Assembly (NCBI GenBank): GCA_009917405.1
Contig: QZED01000016.1
Coordinates: 1 to 44,711 of the forward strand
DNA from: a bacterium c-19
Lineage (GTDB): Bacteria > Bacillota_I > Bacilli_A > Erysipelotrichales > Erysipelotrichaceae
Direction: 5' to 3'
DNA: 44,711 nt
Made by a program: the position numbers and the translations under genes. The notes under the pieces are model-generated. The model saw nothing but the letters and a program-made list of their open reading frames with translations, was not told the DNA's origin and did not search any database. Shown here piece by piece: positions 7,881 through 16,030 of this stretch; positions within the stretch are counted from its first letter, which is position 1; the number at the start of each line of letters is the position of its first letter.

Positions 7881-9278
7881 ATGGCTTTTGAATCATTGAG
7901 CGAAAGAATGAATAAAGCGTTCCGCAATATTACCGGTAAAGGAAAATTGACGGAAAAAAATATGAATGATATGCTGCGCGAGGTTCGTATGTCTTTATTA
8001 GAGGCAGATGTTAATTATCGTGTAGTAAAGGACTTTATTGAAAGAGTCAAAGAAAAAGCATTGGGAACAGAGGTCATGACCTCGATTAATCCGGGACAGT
8101 TAGTCGTAAAAATCGTGCATGATGAAATCGTTGCCTTGTTGGGAAGTGAGGATGCACCTTTAAACTATAAGCCGAGCGGAATTACTACAATTATGATGGT
8201 AGGTCTGCAAGGTACCGGTAAAACGACAGCGGCAGCTAAAATCGCCAATGTCATTAAGAAAAAGCAGGCGAGGAAACCGCTTTTGGTTGCGTGCGATATT
8301 ATTCGTCCGGCTGCGATCGAACAGTTAAAGACGCTGGGTGAATCCATCGGTGTTGAGGTGTTTTCACTGGGGGTTGAAACACCGGCACTTGAAACGGCGA
8401 AGCAGGCACTTGCTTATGCGAAGCAGCAACAATTTGATACGGTGCTTTTCGATACTGCCGGTCGTTTGCATATCGATGAAGCATTAATGCAGGAATTATC
8501 CGACATCAAAGCGGCAATTAATCCCGATGATATCTTATTGACCGTTGATGCGATGACCGGACAGGATATCGTAAATGTCGCACAGAGCTTTCATGAGCAG
8601 CTGAATGTCAGCGGTCTTGTTTTAACAAAATTAGACGGCGATTCACGTGGCGGCGGTATCTTATCGGTAAAAACGATTACGCAGGTGCCGGTAAAATTCG
8701 TCGGTCTCGGTGAAAAAATCGATGATTTAGATGTATTCCATCCGGATCGCATGGCAGATCGTATTTTAGGTATGGGAGATATTGTCTCTTTGGTAGAACA
8801 AGCGCAGGAAAAAATGGATATGGAAGAAGGTGCCAAGTCTGCTAAGCGTATGATGAGCGGCCAGTTCACAATGGATGATATGTTGTTCCAATTCCAACAG
8901 ATCAAAAAAATGGGTTCCTTAGGCGGTATGATGAAGCTGATACCGGGATTCTCTCAAATGGCAGGACAGATTGATGAAACAAAGGCTGAAAATACAATGA
9001 AGGTACGTGAAGCAATCATCAACAGTATGACAAAGGAAGAACGTGCGAATCCTTCTTTATTGAAGGCATCAAGAAAAAATCGGATTGCACGAGGCTCCGG
9101 AACCAAAGTACAAGACATCAATCGTCTGTTATCTGAATTTGAAAAAATGAAGCAGATGATGAAACAGATGTCGCAAATGGCAGGCAGCGGCAAAATGCCG
9201 ATGGGGATGGGCGCTGCCATGAAGGGCATGGGTAAAATGCGCGGCTTTCCGGGAATGGGAAAAAAGCGTTTTAAATAA
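7881..9278 (+). CDS. ffh: Signal recognition particle protein Ffh
   Basis: Ffh binds signal peptides and the SRP RNA and delivers ribosomes to FtsY at the membrane. The 465-residue product has the N domain (about 1-90), a GTPase G domain with 'GLQGTGKTT' near residue 108, 'DTAGRLHID' and 'TKLDGDSRGG', and a methionine-rich M domain (about 300-465) ending in a Gly/Met/Lys tail 'GMGAAMKGMGKMRGFPGMGKK'. ATG 7881 follows AGAGAGGTTGA; an in-frame TTG at 7872 is part of that region. The usual upstream partner ylxM is not here but after ftsY at 37090. Confidence 0.98.
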   Translation: MAFESLSERMNKAFRNITGKGKLTEKNMNDMLREVRMSLLEADVNYRVVKDFIERVKEKALGTEVMTSINPGQLVVKIVHDEIVALLGSEDAPLNYKPSGITTIMMVGLQGTGKTTAAAKIANVIKKKQARKPLLVACDIIRPAAIEQLKTLGESIGVEVFSLGVETPALETAKQALAYAKQQQFDTVLFDTAGRLHIDEALMQELSDIKAAINPDDILLTVDAMTGQDIVNVAQSFHEQLNVSGLVLTKLDGDSRGGGILSVKTITQVPVKFVGLGEKIDDLDVFHPDRMADRILGMGDIVSLVEQAQEKMDMEEGAKSAKRMMSGQFTMDDMLFQFQQIKKMGSLGGMMKLIPGFSQMAGQIDETKAENTMKVREAIINSMTKEERANPSLLKASRKNRIARGSGTKVQDINRLLSEFEKMKQMMKQMSQMAGSGKMPMGMGAAMKGMGKMRGFPGMGKKRFK

Positions 9279-9301
9279 TACGTGATTAAAAAATGAAATT
9301 T

Positions 9302-9337
9302 ACAGGTGGCAAGGAAAAATACTTGACACCTGTTTTA
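9302..9337 (+). terminator. Terminator of ffh, overlapping the rpsP promoter
   Basis: ACAGGTGGCAAG (9302-9313) and CTTGACACCTGT (9322-9333) form a 12-bp stem with one mismatch, followed by TTTTATC. The right arm contains the -35 box of the rpsP promoter. Confidence 0.75.
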
Positions 9338-9350
9338 TCTATGTTATAAT
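9323..9350 (+). promoter_or_regulatory. Sigma-A promoter of rpsP-khpA-rimM-trmD
   Basis: TTGACA (9323-9328) and TATAAT (9345-9350) match the consensus exactly with a 16-base spacer. The -35 box lies within the ffh terminator stem. Confidence 0.85.
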
Positions 9351-9391
9351 TATACACGTTTGATAAGAAACATATAGGAGGAAATATTTGA

Positions 9392-9664
9392 ATGGCAGTT
9401 AAATTAAGATTAAAAAGAATGGGTAAGAAAGGCAAGCCTTTTTACCGTATCGTAGCGGCAGATTCTCGTTATCCGAGAGATGGTCGTATTATTGAAAGCA
9501 TTGGTACTTACAATCCTACAACAAATCCGGCTCAGGTAACTTTAAACAATGAGTTAGCTGAAAAATGGCTGAAAAACGGTGCACAGCCATCTGATACTGT
9601 TCGCAATATCTTATCTAAAGAAGGTATCATGAAAAAATTGCACGAAGAAAAGAACGCAAAATAG
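9392..9664 (+). CDS. rpsP: 30S ribosomal protein S16
   Basis: This 90-residue protein is S16, an early-binding 30S protein. The N-terminus [20 protein letters not shown] is diagnostic, and '[18 protein letters not shown]' follows. ATG 9392 lies behind TAGGAGGAAA. It opens the rpsP-khpA-rimM-trmD cluster from a consensus promoter at 9323-9350, and khpA starts one base after its stop codon. Confidence 0.98.
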   Translation: MAVKLRLKRMGKKGKPFYRIVAADSRYPRDGRIIESIGTYNPTTNPAQVTLNNELAEKWLKNGAQPSDTVRNILSKEGIMKKLHEEKNAK

Positions 9665-9665
9665 T

Positions 9666-9929
9666 ATGGTTGATTACGAAACTGTCGTAATGAATCTTGT
9701 AAGACCAATCGTCGAAGATAAGGAAAGTCTTTCTGTTAAGATCATGGAAAGTTTAGATGAGCATGAAATTCTTGTTTACGTTTATGCGAACAATGATGAT
9801 GTGGCTCGTTTAATCGGTCGCAAAGGAAGTATGGCTTCCGCAATTCGTCATATGATGTCGGTTGCTTCTCGTAAGGAAGAAGACAAGCGCATCAATATCA
9901 AGTTTGAATCTTATGGAGATGCGCTGTAA
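9666..9929 (+). CDS. khpA: KH-domain RNA-binding protein KhpA
   Basis: This 87-residue protein is a single KH domain of the KhpA (YlqC) family. The RNA-binding loop reads 'LIGRKGSMASAIRHMM' (about residues 49-64). In other Firmicutes KhpA pairs with KhpB and affects cell-division and small-RNA functions. It is almost fused to rpsP (1-base gap), which implies translational coupling, because the ribosome-binding site in front of ATG 9666 is weak. Its stop codon lies inside the loop of a terminator-like hairpin (9917-9943). Confidence 0.93.
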   Translation: MVDYETVVMNLVRPIVEDKESLSVKIMESLDEHEILVYVYANNDDVARLIGRKGSMASAIRHMMSVASRKEEDKRINIKFESYGDAL

Positions 9930-9943
9930 AACGCATCTTTTTT
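9917..9943 (+). terminator. Terminator-like hairpin at the khpA stop codon
   Basis: AGATGCG (9917-9923) and CGCATCT (9932-9938) form a perfect 7-bp stem with an 8-base loop, followed by T residues. The khpA stop codon (9927-9929) lies in the loop. It would reduce or tune expression of the downstream rimM and trmD. Confidence 0.7.
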
Positions 9944-9961
9944 ACAGATAGTGAGGAATAT

Positions 9962-10462
9962 ATGGAATACAGAACTATTGGCTATGTAGCAGGAACACAC
10001 GGAATCAAAGGTGAAATTCGTGTAAAGGTACAGACCGATTTTGTGGATGAGCGCTTTGCGATCGGAGCTTGTGTGTATTTGGAAAAAGATCAAAAGATGT
10101 TTCCGTTTACGATTGAATCAGTGCGTCCGCATAAAGGAATGTTGCTGGTGAAAATGAAAGAAATATTTAATCTGAACGAGGTTGAGGATTGGAAAAGCTG
10201 CCGTCTGTGCGTCAGTGCGGACCAGCTTCATGAACTGGATGAGGATGAAATCTATTATCATGATCTTTTGAATATGCGTGTCGTTGATGAGGCAGATCAC
10301 GAACTGGGACATGTAAGTGAAATTATTGAAAGCGGGGCACATGCGATTATTCGTGTAAAAGGGGAAAAGGAGCTGTTGATCCCTTATGTAAAAAGCTTTA
10401 TTATTCACGTGGATGTGAAGGAACATGTTCTTGTGGCAAGACTTATTGAGGGAATGTTATGA
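9962..10462 (+). CDS. rimM: 16S rRNA processing protein RimM
   Basis: This 166-residue protein is RimM, which helps the 30S head mature by binding S19. It contains the N-terminal RimM domain ('YVAGTHGIKGEIRVKVQTDF', residues about 8-27) and the C-terminal PRC-barrel ('YYHDLLNMRVVDEADHELGHVSEII', 'LLIPYVKSFI'). ATG 9962 follows GTGAGGAA. The gene overlaps trmD by 4 bases, so the two are probably coupled. Confidence 0.96.
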   Translation: MEYRTIGYVAGTHGIKGEIRVKVQTDFVDERFAIGACVYLEKDQKMFPFTIESVRPHKGMLLVKMKEIFNLNEVEDWKSCRLCVSADQLHELDEDEIYYHDLLNMRVVDEADHELGHVSEIIESGAHAIIRVKGEKELLIPYVKSFIIHVDVKEHVLVARLIEGML

Positions 10463-11187
10463 AAATAACGGTGCTGACGCTGTTTCCCGAATTTTTTGAT
10501 CGCTTTGTCGAAACGTCAATCATTAAACGTGCGATTGAACAAGGGCATGTTGAATTTTCTTGTGTGGATTATCGTCAATATACGATGGATAAGCATAATC
10601 ATGTAGATGATACGCCGTGCGGCGGCGGTGCGGGCATGGTGCTGATGTGCCAGCCGATCATCGACTGTATCAAGGCAGTACGCGATGAGCATTCACTGGT
10701 GGTAATGATGACACCGCAAGGTCAAAAATTTACTCAGCAGACAGCGCATTCCTTTTCCGAAATCGATCATTTGATTTTATTATGCGGTCATTATGAAGGA
10801 TTTGATGAGCGTATTCGTGATTATGTAGATATGGAAGTATCGCTCGGTGATTTTGTTTTGACCGGCGGAGAGGGTGCCGCTATGGTAATTTCTGATGCGG
10901 TGATACGCTTGTTGAACGGAGTAATTCAAACACAATCGCATGAGGATGATTCTTTTGAAAACGGTTTGTTGGAGTACCCGCAATATACTCGTCCGATTGA
11001 ATATGACGGTAAAAAGGTACCTGAGGTATTGCTAAGCGGTCATCATAAAAATATAGCGGCATGGCGCTTAAAGGAATCGCTCAGAAAAACGCTGTTACAG
11101 CGTCCTGATTTATTGGAAAATCGTGAATTTTCCAAAGAGGAAGCTGCATTATTAGCAGAAATCACTCAAGAGGAGCAAAAAAAATAG
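10459..11187 (+). CDS. trmD: tRNA (guanine-37-N1) methyltransferase TrmD
   Basis: TrmD methylates G37 of tRNAs with G at position 36 and so prevents +1 frameshifting. The 242-residue product has the trefoil-knot SPOUT signatures 'MKITVLTLFPEFFD' at the start, 'DDTPCGGGAGMVL' (about residues 50-62), 'LLCGHYEGFDERI' and 'SLGDFVLTGGE'. Its length equals the family norm. It overlaps rimM and precedes rplS, the standard order. Confidence 0.98.
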   Translation: MKITVLTLFPEFFDRFVETSIIKRAIEQGHVEFSCVDYRQYTMDKHNHVDDTPCGGGAGMVLMCQPIIDCIKAVRDEHSLVVMMTPQGQKFTQQTAHSFSEIDHLILLCGHYEGFDERIRDYVDMEVSLGDFVLTGGEGAAMVISDAVIRLLNGVIQTQSHEDDSFENGLLEYPQYTRPIEYDGKKVPEVLLSGHHKNIAAWRLKESLRKTLLQRPDLLENREFSKEEAALLAEITQEEQKK

Positions 11188-11195
11188 AAAAAGTA

Positions 11196-11224
11196 TTGTC
11201 GTAATACATAAAATGTGCTATTAT
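11196..11224 (+). promoter_or_regulatory. Promoter of rplS
   Basis: TTGTCG (11196-11201) and TATTAT (11219-11224) are separated by 17 bases. It would give rplS its own transcript starting about 100 bases before the gene. Confidence 0.55.
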
Positions 11225-11227
11225 TAT

Positions 11228-11325
11228 TAAGCCTTTTGCATTCCTATGGAAAAGGTACGAAGGTTCCGCTGAACAATGTACGAATGATTCATGAGCCTCA
11301 ACGGACATATATGAGTAAAGGAGCC
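11228..11325 (+). promoter_or_regulatory. Probable L19 leader in front of rplS
   Basis: The roughly 100-base untranslated region before rplS contains AAGCCTTTTGCATTCC, GGAAAAGG and AAGGTTCCGCTGAACAA, a layout like the ribosomal protein L19 leader described in low-G+C Gram-positive bacteria. The leader is thought to let L19 repress its own synthesis. I assign it from position and recalled motifs without a covariance-model match. An in-frame open stretch through this region from 11215 is not coding. Confidence 0.5.
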
Positions 11326-11331
11326 AGAAAA

Positions 11332-11682
11332 ATGAATTTACAATTAGTTAATGAAGTAACAAAAAATCAGTTAAAAACTGATATTCCGTTCTTTAGAACC
11401 GGAAGTACAGTACGTGTACACGTAAAAATCAAGGAAGGCGACAAGTCCCGTATTCAGGTATTTGAAGGTCTTGTAATTGCACGTCAGGGCGGCGGAATCA
11501 GCGAAATGTTTACGGTTCGTAAGATTTCCAATCAGATCGGTGTAGAAAGAACTTTCCCGTTACATTCTCCGATTATCGATAAGATCGAAGTAATTCGTCA
11601 CGGTAAGGTTCGCAGAAATAAGTTGTATTATTTACGCGGTCGTTCTGGAAAAGCTGCTCGTATCAAAGAAATCCGCAAGTAA
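11332..11682 (+). CDS. rplS: 50S ribosomal protein L19
   Basis: This 116-residue protein is L19, located at the 30S-50S interface. It shows '[26 protein letters not shown]', '[17 protein letters not shown]' and the end '[11 protein letters not shown]'. The start is ATG 11332 behind AAAGGAGCC, giving [14 protein letters not shown]. The upstream leader and a separate promoter suggest regulation independent of trmD. Confidence 0.98.
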   Translation: MNLQLVNEVTKNQLKTDIPFFRTGSTVRVHVKIKEGDKSRIQVFEGLVIARQGGGISEMFTVRKISNQIGVERTFPLHSPIIDKIEVIRHGKVRRNKLYYLRGRSGKAARIKEIRK

Positions 11683-11683
11683 G

Positions 11684-11710
11684 AAAAGGCCGGGAGGATC
11701 CGGCTTTTTT
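11684..11710 (+). terminator. Terminator of rplS
   Basis: GCCGG (11689-11693) and CCGGC (11700-11704) form a G+C-rich stem, extended by A-T pairs into a T-run. Confidence 0.75.
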
Positions 11711-11734
11711 ACTAGAGTATAGGAGGAATTCATC

Positions 11735-12310
11735 ATGGAGGAAACAAAAACTCTGTCACAGCGAATTCTTAAGGAATTGCTTGATTTGGCTAAAATATTT
11801 GTTATTTGCTTTGTGATTGTCTTTATTCTTACGCATTATGTCGCAAAGCCGATTCGGGTTGAGGGCAGCAGTATGTATCCGACCTTGCAGGACGGACAGC
11901 TCGGCATCACCAATGTTTTTGCGGTTAAATTTCAAAATGTATCTCGTTTCGATGTGGTGATTGTTTATAATGAGGAGCGTGGCGAGCATTGGGTGAAGCG
12001 TGTGATCGGTGTTCCGGGTGATACTGTGGAATCAAAGGATGATGTGCTGAAAATAAATGGAAAGGTCATAGATCAATTCTTTCTGAATCAGACTTATGTA
12101 AAGGATATGCAGAAGGAAGGTAATTTTACGAGTGATTTCGGGCCGGTTACGCTCAAAGAGGACGAGTATTGGCTGATGGGTGATAACCGCATCCGCTCCG
12201 AAGACAGCCGCATTCACGGACCGTTTAAAGAAAGTGAACTGGTTGGTAAGGATGTGTTGGTGTTCTTTCCTTTCAATGAGTTACAATATGTTCATAATAC
12301 GGGGGATTAA
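11735..12310 (+). CDS. lepB: Signal peptidase I (first copy)
   Basis: Type I signal peptidase cleaves signal peptides from exported proteins on the outer face of the membrane. This 191-residue protein has one transmembrane helix (about 18-35), the catalytic serine in 'GSSMYPT' (S46) and the catalytic lysine in 'HWVKRVIG' (K88). The C-terminal box is 'YWLMGDNRIRSEDSRIHGP'. ATG 11735 follows TAGGAGGAA. A second signal peptidase gene begins 24 bases downstream, and rplS and rbgA flank the pair in typical Firmicutes order. Confidence 0.95.
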   Translation: MEETKTLSQRILKELLDLAKIFVICFVIVFILTHYVAKPIRVEGSSMYPTLQDGQLGITNVFAVKFQNVSRFDVVIVYNEERGEHWVKRVIGVPGDTVESKDDVLKINGKVIDQFFLNQTYVKDMQKEGNFTSDFGPVTLKEDEYWLMGDNRIRSEDSRIHGPFKESELVGKDVLVFFPFNELQYVHNTGD

Positions 12311-12334
12311 TCACAGAGTGGAGTGTTGTTGCGT

Positions 12335-12916
12335 ATGGATGAACGTCGTTTAGCTAGAAAAACAAAAAGAGAAAATTTTTTACTGGAAGCAGTTGATTTA
12401 TTACGTATCGTGATTATTGTCGTGGTATTGGTTTATTTAGTACCGATTTTTATCGTGCGTCCGGAAACAGTAGTTGGCCGCAGTATGCTTCCGACGCTGC
12501 AAGACGGCGATCAAGGGTTGACCAATATTTTTACAACACTTGTTTTTGGCATTCATCGCTTTGATGTGGTAGCGGTCGTAGAGCCGGACAGCGGCGATCA
12601 GTGGGTGAAGCGTGTGATCGGTCTGCCGAATGAAACAGTTGCTTATCGTAACGGTGTATTGTACATCAACGATCAGGCGATGGAAGAACCGTTTTTAAAT
12701 GATGAATATATTACCGGTACCGGTAAATCACGCAGTACTTTTACTTCTGATATGGCACAGATTACATTGGGGGATAATGAGTATTTTCTTGTCGGTGATA
12801 ATCGTCCCGAATCACGTGATTCTCGTGAACGCGGGCCGTTTCAGCGCTCGGATATAATCGGTAAGCATTTCTATGTGTTTTATCCGAATTTAAGAATTGT
12901 GACAAATGATGACTGA
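12335..12916 (+). CDS. Signal peptidase I (second copy)
   Basis: This 193-residue protein is a second type I signal peptidase. It has a basic N-terminus, one membrane helix (about 22-40), the catalytic serine in 'GRSMLPT' (S50) and the catalytic lysine in 'QWVKRVIG' (K92), and ends with 'YFLVGDNRPESRDSRERGP'. Both catalytic residues are present, so it should be active. The start is uncertain: ATG 12335 is 11 bases from GGAG (12320-12323), and TTG 12326, TTG 12329 or GTG 12323 are in frame. It is clearly diverged from the first copy, so the duplication is not recent. Confidence 0.92.
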   Translation: MDERRLARKTKRENFLLEAVDLLRIVIIVVVLVYLVPIFIVRPETVVGRSMLPTLQDGDQGLTNIFTTLVFGIHRFDVVAVVEPDSGDQWVKRVIGLPNETVAYRNGVLYINDQAMEEPFLNDEYITGTGKSRSTFTSDMAQITLGDNEYFLVGDNRPESRDSRERGPFQRSDIIGKHFYVFYPNLRIVTNDD

Positions 12917-13000
12917 TGAAGCTGTTAATGTTCATGATGTATATGTATGAAGCAAAAGTGCTTCTGATTTTCAAACAAAAGGCATCTTAATAAGGCATGA

Positions 13001-13035
13001 AAAGGCTGTGGTTCGTTATGTTACAGTCTTTTTTT
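13001..13035 (+). terminator. Terminator of the signal peptidase pair
   Basis: AAAGGCTGT (13001-13009) pairs with ACAGTCTTT (13023-13031) over nine base pairs with one G-T, followed by a T-run. The rest of the 319-base gap (12917-13235) shows only a TATAAT at 13138-13143 that may serve the next gene. Confidence 0.75.
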
Positions 13036-13137
13036 ATGATATCTATGATAAGTATACAGTATGAAACGATCATAAGGTAAAGGCAATTCAATACAAAATA
13101 TGACAATCTGCTTTTACCGCTTTTTCGTGTTTCATGT

Positions 13138-13143
13138 TATAAT
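13138..13143 (+). promoter_or_regulatory. Possible -10 box upstream of the S66 peptidase pseudogene
   Basis: TATAAT at 13138-13143 is preceded, after an 18-base spacer, by a weak -35 (TTACCG at 13114-13119). Confidence 0.4.
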
Positions 13144-13235
13144 AAGATAACGATTATTTAAACAAGAAGTGAATTACAGTATGGCTTTTTACGATTAAAG
13201 CTTGCTTCACGCTGTTTATGTAAAGGAAAGGCGGA

Positions 13236-14231
13236 ATGATAATGAAATCTGTGATTATACCCGATAAGCTGAATAAGGGTGATGAAATTCGTGTAATCGC
13301 ACCGTCACAAAGTATGTGTTTATTGAGTGAAGAAACAATCGCGATTGCGAAGCAGAGGTTGGAAGCATTAGGATTTCGGGTGACCTTCGGAAAGCATGTG
13401 TTTCAACAAATTGATGAGAATTATGCGTGTGCATCAATCGCGGAGCGTGTGGCGGATCTCCATGATGCGTTTGCGGATCCTAATGTAAAGGGAATTCTGA
13501 CTGCCATCGGTGGTTTTAATATTAATCAGCTTTTGAATGATATTGATTTTGAGCTGATAAAACGCAATCCTAAAATTATATGCGGTTTTTCTGATATAAC
13601 GGCGTTATTAAATGCGATTTATGCAAAAACCGGCTTAATCACTTATTACGGACCGCATTTTTCTTCCTTTGGTATGAAGCATGGCTTTGATTATACACTT
13701 GCTTATTTTAAGCGGATGTTGATGGAGCGAGAACCGGTAACTGTTACGGACTCTGAGCAGTGGAGCGATGATTCTTGGTATATTCATCAAGAGTAGCGAG
13801 ACTTTATTCTTAACGAAGGACGGTTGGTGTTGAATCCTGACATGTGCGAGGGCAGAATTATCGGCGGCAACCTATGTACACTGAATTTGTTGCTTGGCAG
13901 TGAATATATGCCGGAGGTAGATAACAGTATTTTATTCCTTGAGGATGATGATCTCTCTGAAAAGGAATTTTTACGAGAGTTTGATCGCAATTTACAGGCG
14001 CTGCTTCATTATGCCAAAGGGAAGAATATCAAGGGACTGGTGTTTGGCAGAGCGCAAATAAATTCGTTCATGTCACTTGATAAATGGCAGCGGATGATAG
14101 AACTGAAACCGGAATTACAGAATATTCCGATTATGGTAAATATGAATTTCGGACATACAACTCCGATTTTTACCTTTCCGATCGGCGGGAATGCGTGTAT
14201 GAGAGGCGCTGAATTAATGCTGTATGATTGA
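13236..14231 (+). pseudogene. S66 family (LD-carboxypeptidase/MccF-like) peptidase, interrupted by one UAG
   Basis: The reading frame continues on both sides of a single TAG at 13794-13796. Read through, it gives 331 residues, the usual length of S66 peptidases, which trim L,D bonds of peptidoglycan peptides or, in MccF relatives, inactivate microcin-like nucleotide peptides. The family's catalytic triad appears intact: S119 in 'CGFSDIT', E236 in 'LFLEDDD' and H307 in 'NFGHTTP', plus 'GRIIGGNLCTLNLLLG'. There is no frame change, so one base substitution at codon 187 explains the break. The base after the stop is C, a weak termination context. The start is ATG 13236 or ATG 13242 behind GGAAAGGCGG. 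It could be a recent pseudogene, a sequencing error or a readthrough gene. Confidence 0.85.
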
Positions 14232-14337
14232 AGAACAAGAAACAAAAAGATTTAACACGCGTTCAATCAATCATTACTTAGAATACAACAGAACTAATAA
14301 TACGGCAGACTTATAAACTGATAAAGGAGGTGGACAG

Positions 14338-15213
14338 ATGTCAACCGATAATCAAACAAAAACAAATATCAACTGGTTTCCCGGTCATATGACAAAGGCA
14401 AAAAGAGAAATGCAGGAAAAATTGCGCATGGTCGATATGGTCATTGAATTAAGAGATGCGCGTATTCCAAATGCTTCACGTAATCCGATGATTGATGAGC
14501 TTTGCCAAAATAAACCGAGATTGATCATATTATCAAAAAAGGACAAGGCTGAGGAAAATCAAACAAAGCGATGGATTCATCATTTATCAAGTGATGAAGT
14601 ACAGGTGTTGGCACTGGATATTCCGAAAGAAAATATTACAAAACCGGTAGTACAGGCAGCACAAGCAGTGATGAAGGAAAAACTGGATCGTCAAAGGCGC
14701 AGAGGGATTCGACCACGAGCTATACGGGCAATGGTCGTCGGCGTACCAAATGTTGGGAAATCCACTTTTATCAATAAAATTGTAAAGAAGCGTGTCGCTC
14801 AAACCGGAGATCGTCCCGGAGTTACAAGAGCGCTGCAGTGGGCGAAGGTAAACGATCAGCTGGAATTGTTGGATACACCGGGAGTGTTGTGGCCGAAATT
14901 TGAGGATGAACGAGTTGGTCTGTGTCTTGCTGCCTGCGGTTCAATCAGAGATGAAATACTGCCGATTGAGGAAGTGGCATGTTGGATGATGAAAACGCTT
15001 TGCGCACGTAATCCGCAGGTGTTGGAAGCTCGTTATCATATAACATGTTGTGAGGACCCTTATGAAATGTTTCAACGTATTGCGAAAGCAAGAGGCTTTT
15101 ACAGAAACGGCCAAGAAATCGATGAAAAAAGAACGATTGATACCTTTATTAAAGAAGTTCGCCAAGATAAATTAGGACGAATCACATGGGAGTATTGCGA
15201 TGGAGACGAGTAA
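14338..15213 (+). CDS. rbgA: Ribosome biogenesis GTPase RbgA (YlqF)
   Basis: RbgA is a circularly permuted GTPase needed for late 50S assembly. The 291-residue protein opens 'INWFPGHMTKAKREM', with the G4-like 'LSKKDKAEE' (about 62-70) before G1 'GVPNVGKST' (about 138-146) and G3 'LDTPGVLWPK', which is the permuted order. A C-terminal helical domain binds the ribosome. ATG 14338 follows AAAGGAGGTGG. It overlaps rnhB by 14 bases. Confidence 0.97.
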   Translation: MSTDNQTKTNINWFPGHMTKAKREMQEKLRMVDMVIELRDARIPNASRNPMIDELCQNKPRLIILSKKDKAEENQTKRWIHHLSSDEVQVLALDIPKENITKPVVQAAQAVMKEKLDRQRRRGIRPRAIRAMVVGVPNVGKSTFINKIVKKRVAQTGDRPGVTRALQWAKVNDQLELLDTPGVLWPKFEDERVGLCLAACGSIRDEILPIEEVACWMMKTLCARNPQVLEARYHITCCEDPYEMFQRIAKARGFYRNGQEIDEKRTIDTFIKEVRQDKLGRITWEYCDGDE

Positions 15214-15820
15214 TGAATATGAAAAAAAATGGTGGAAGGAAGGGCGGCGCGGCATCATCGGTTTAGATGAAGCGGGAAGAGGACCGATTGCCGGACCTTT
15301 GGTCGTTGCGGCAGTGATGTTTCCGGTTGACTATCACCATGAAACGATTTATGATTCTAAAAAGATAAGTGAGAAAAAGCGTAAGGAGCTGTTTCAGGTA
15401 ATAATTCATGATGCACTTGAATATCATATTGAAATTGTATCGCCTAAGCAGATCGATGAATTGAATATTTATCGGGCAACGCAGAAGGCAATGGAAGAAC
15501 TTGTTGAGCGCTTCCGTTATAAAGACGGTGTTTTAAGTGATGCGATGCCATTACCGAACTGTGCTTTTGATGTAATTCCGATTGTAAAGGGCGATCAGAA
15601 AAGTGTCAGTATTGCGGCAGCCAGTATACTGGCCAAGGTAACGAGAGATTGCATCATGAAAGCATATGATGTTCAGTTTCCGCAATATGGCTTTGCCAAG
15701 CATAAGGGCTATCCGACCAAGGCACATATTGAAGCACTTCATCAATACGGCGTATTGGATATTTATCGCAGAAGCTATGCGCCCGTAAAGGATATGTGTC
15801 AGCTTCAGTTTGATCTCTGA
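15200..15820 (+). CDS. rnhB: Ribonuclease HII
   Basis: RNase HII cuts RNA in RNA-DNA hybrids and removes single ribonucleotides from DNA. The 206-residue product shows the catalytic 'GIIGLDEAGRGPIAGPLVVAAV' region (Asp and Glu ligands near residues 23-24), 'DSKKISEKKR', 'VKGDQKSVSIAAASILAKVTRD' and 'HKGYPTKAH'. Its start overlaps the end of rbgA. The rbgA-rnhB pair is standard in Firmicutes. Confidence 0.97.
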   Translation: METSNEYEKKWWKEGRRGIIGLDEAGRGPIAGPLVVAAVMFPVDYHHETIYDSKKISEKKRKELFQVIIHDALEYHIEIVSPKQIDELNIYRATQKAMEELVERFRYKDGVLSDAMPLPNCAFDVIPIVKGDQKSVSIAAASILAKVTRDCIMKAYDVQFPQYGFAKHKGYPTKAHIEALHQYGVLDIYRRSYAPVKDMCQLQFDL

Positions 15821-15873
15821 GCATCAACTCAGTATTATTACAGATTATTTATCAGAAATACAAACCGTAAACT

Positions 15874-15911
15874 ACGCCTGTTCACTTATATTGTAAGGCA
15901 GGTGTTTTTAT
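15874..15911 (+). terminator. Terminator of rbgA-rnhB
   Basis: ACGCCTG (15874-15880) pairs with CAGGTGT (15899-15905) over seven base pairs with one G-T, followed by TTTT. Confidence 0.75.
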
Positions 15912-15981
15912 TATTTAACAATAATACGGACTATTGATACTAATTGTGATAAAGAATAATAAGAAAAATAAGATAAATATA

Positions 15982-16009
15982 TTGACAATAGAAAAATAAA
16001 TAATATAAT
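15982..16009 (+). promoter_or_regulatory. Sigma-A promoter of the unknown-NfeD-SPFH operon
   Basis: TTGACA (15982-15987) and TATAAT (16004-16009) are exact consensus boxes with a 16-base spacer in a very A/T-rich context, 22 bases upstream of the first gene. Confidence 0.85.
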
Positions 16010-16030
16010 AATATTCAGGAGGCGGTGCAA

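Noticed and set aside
13824-14231. Independent gene for the second half of the S66 peptidase starting at TTG 13824
   Set aside because: The frame is continuous with the first half across one stop codon, and neither half is a complete family domain; a reinitiated fragment is unlikely to fold.
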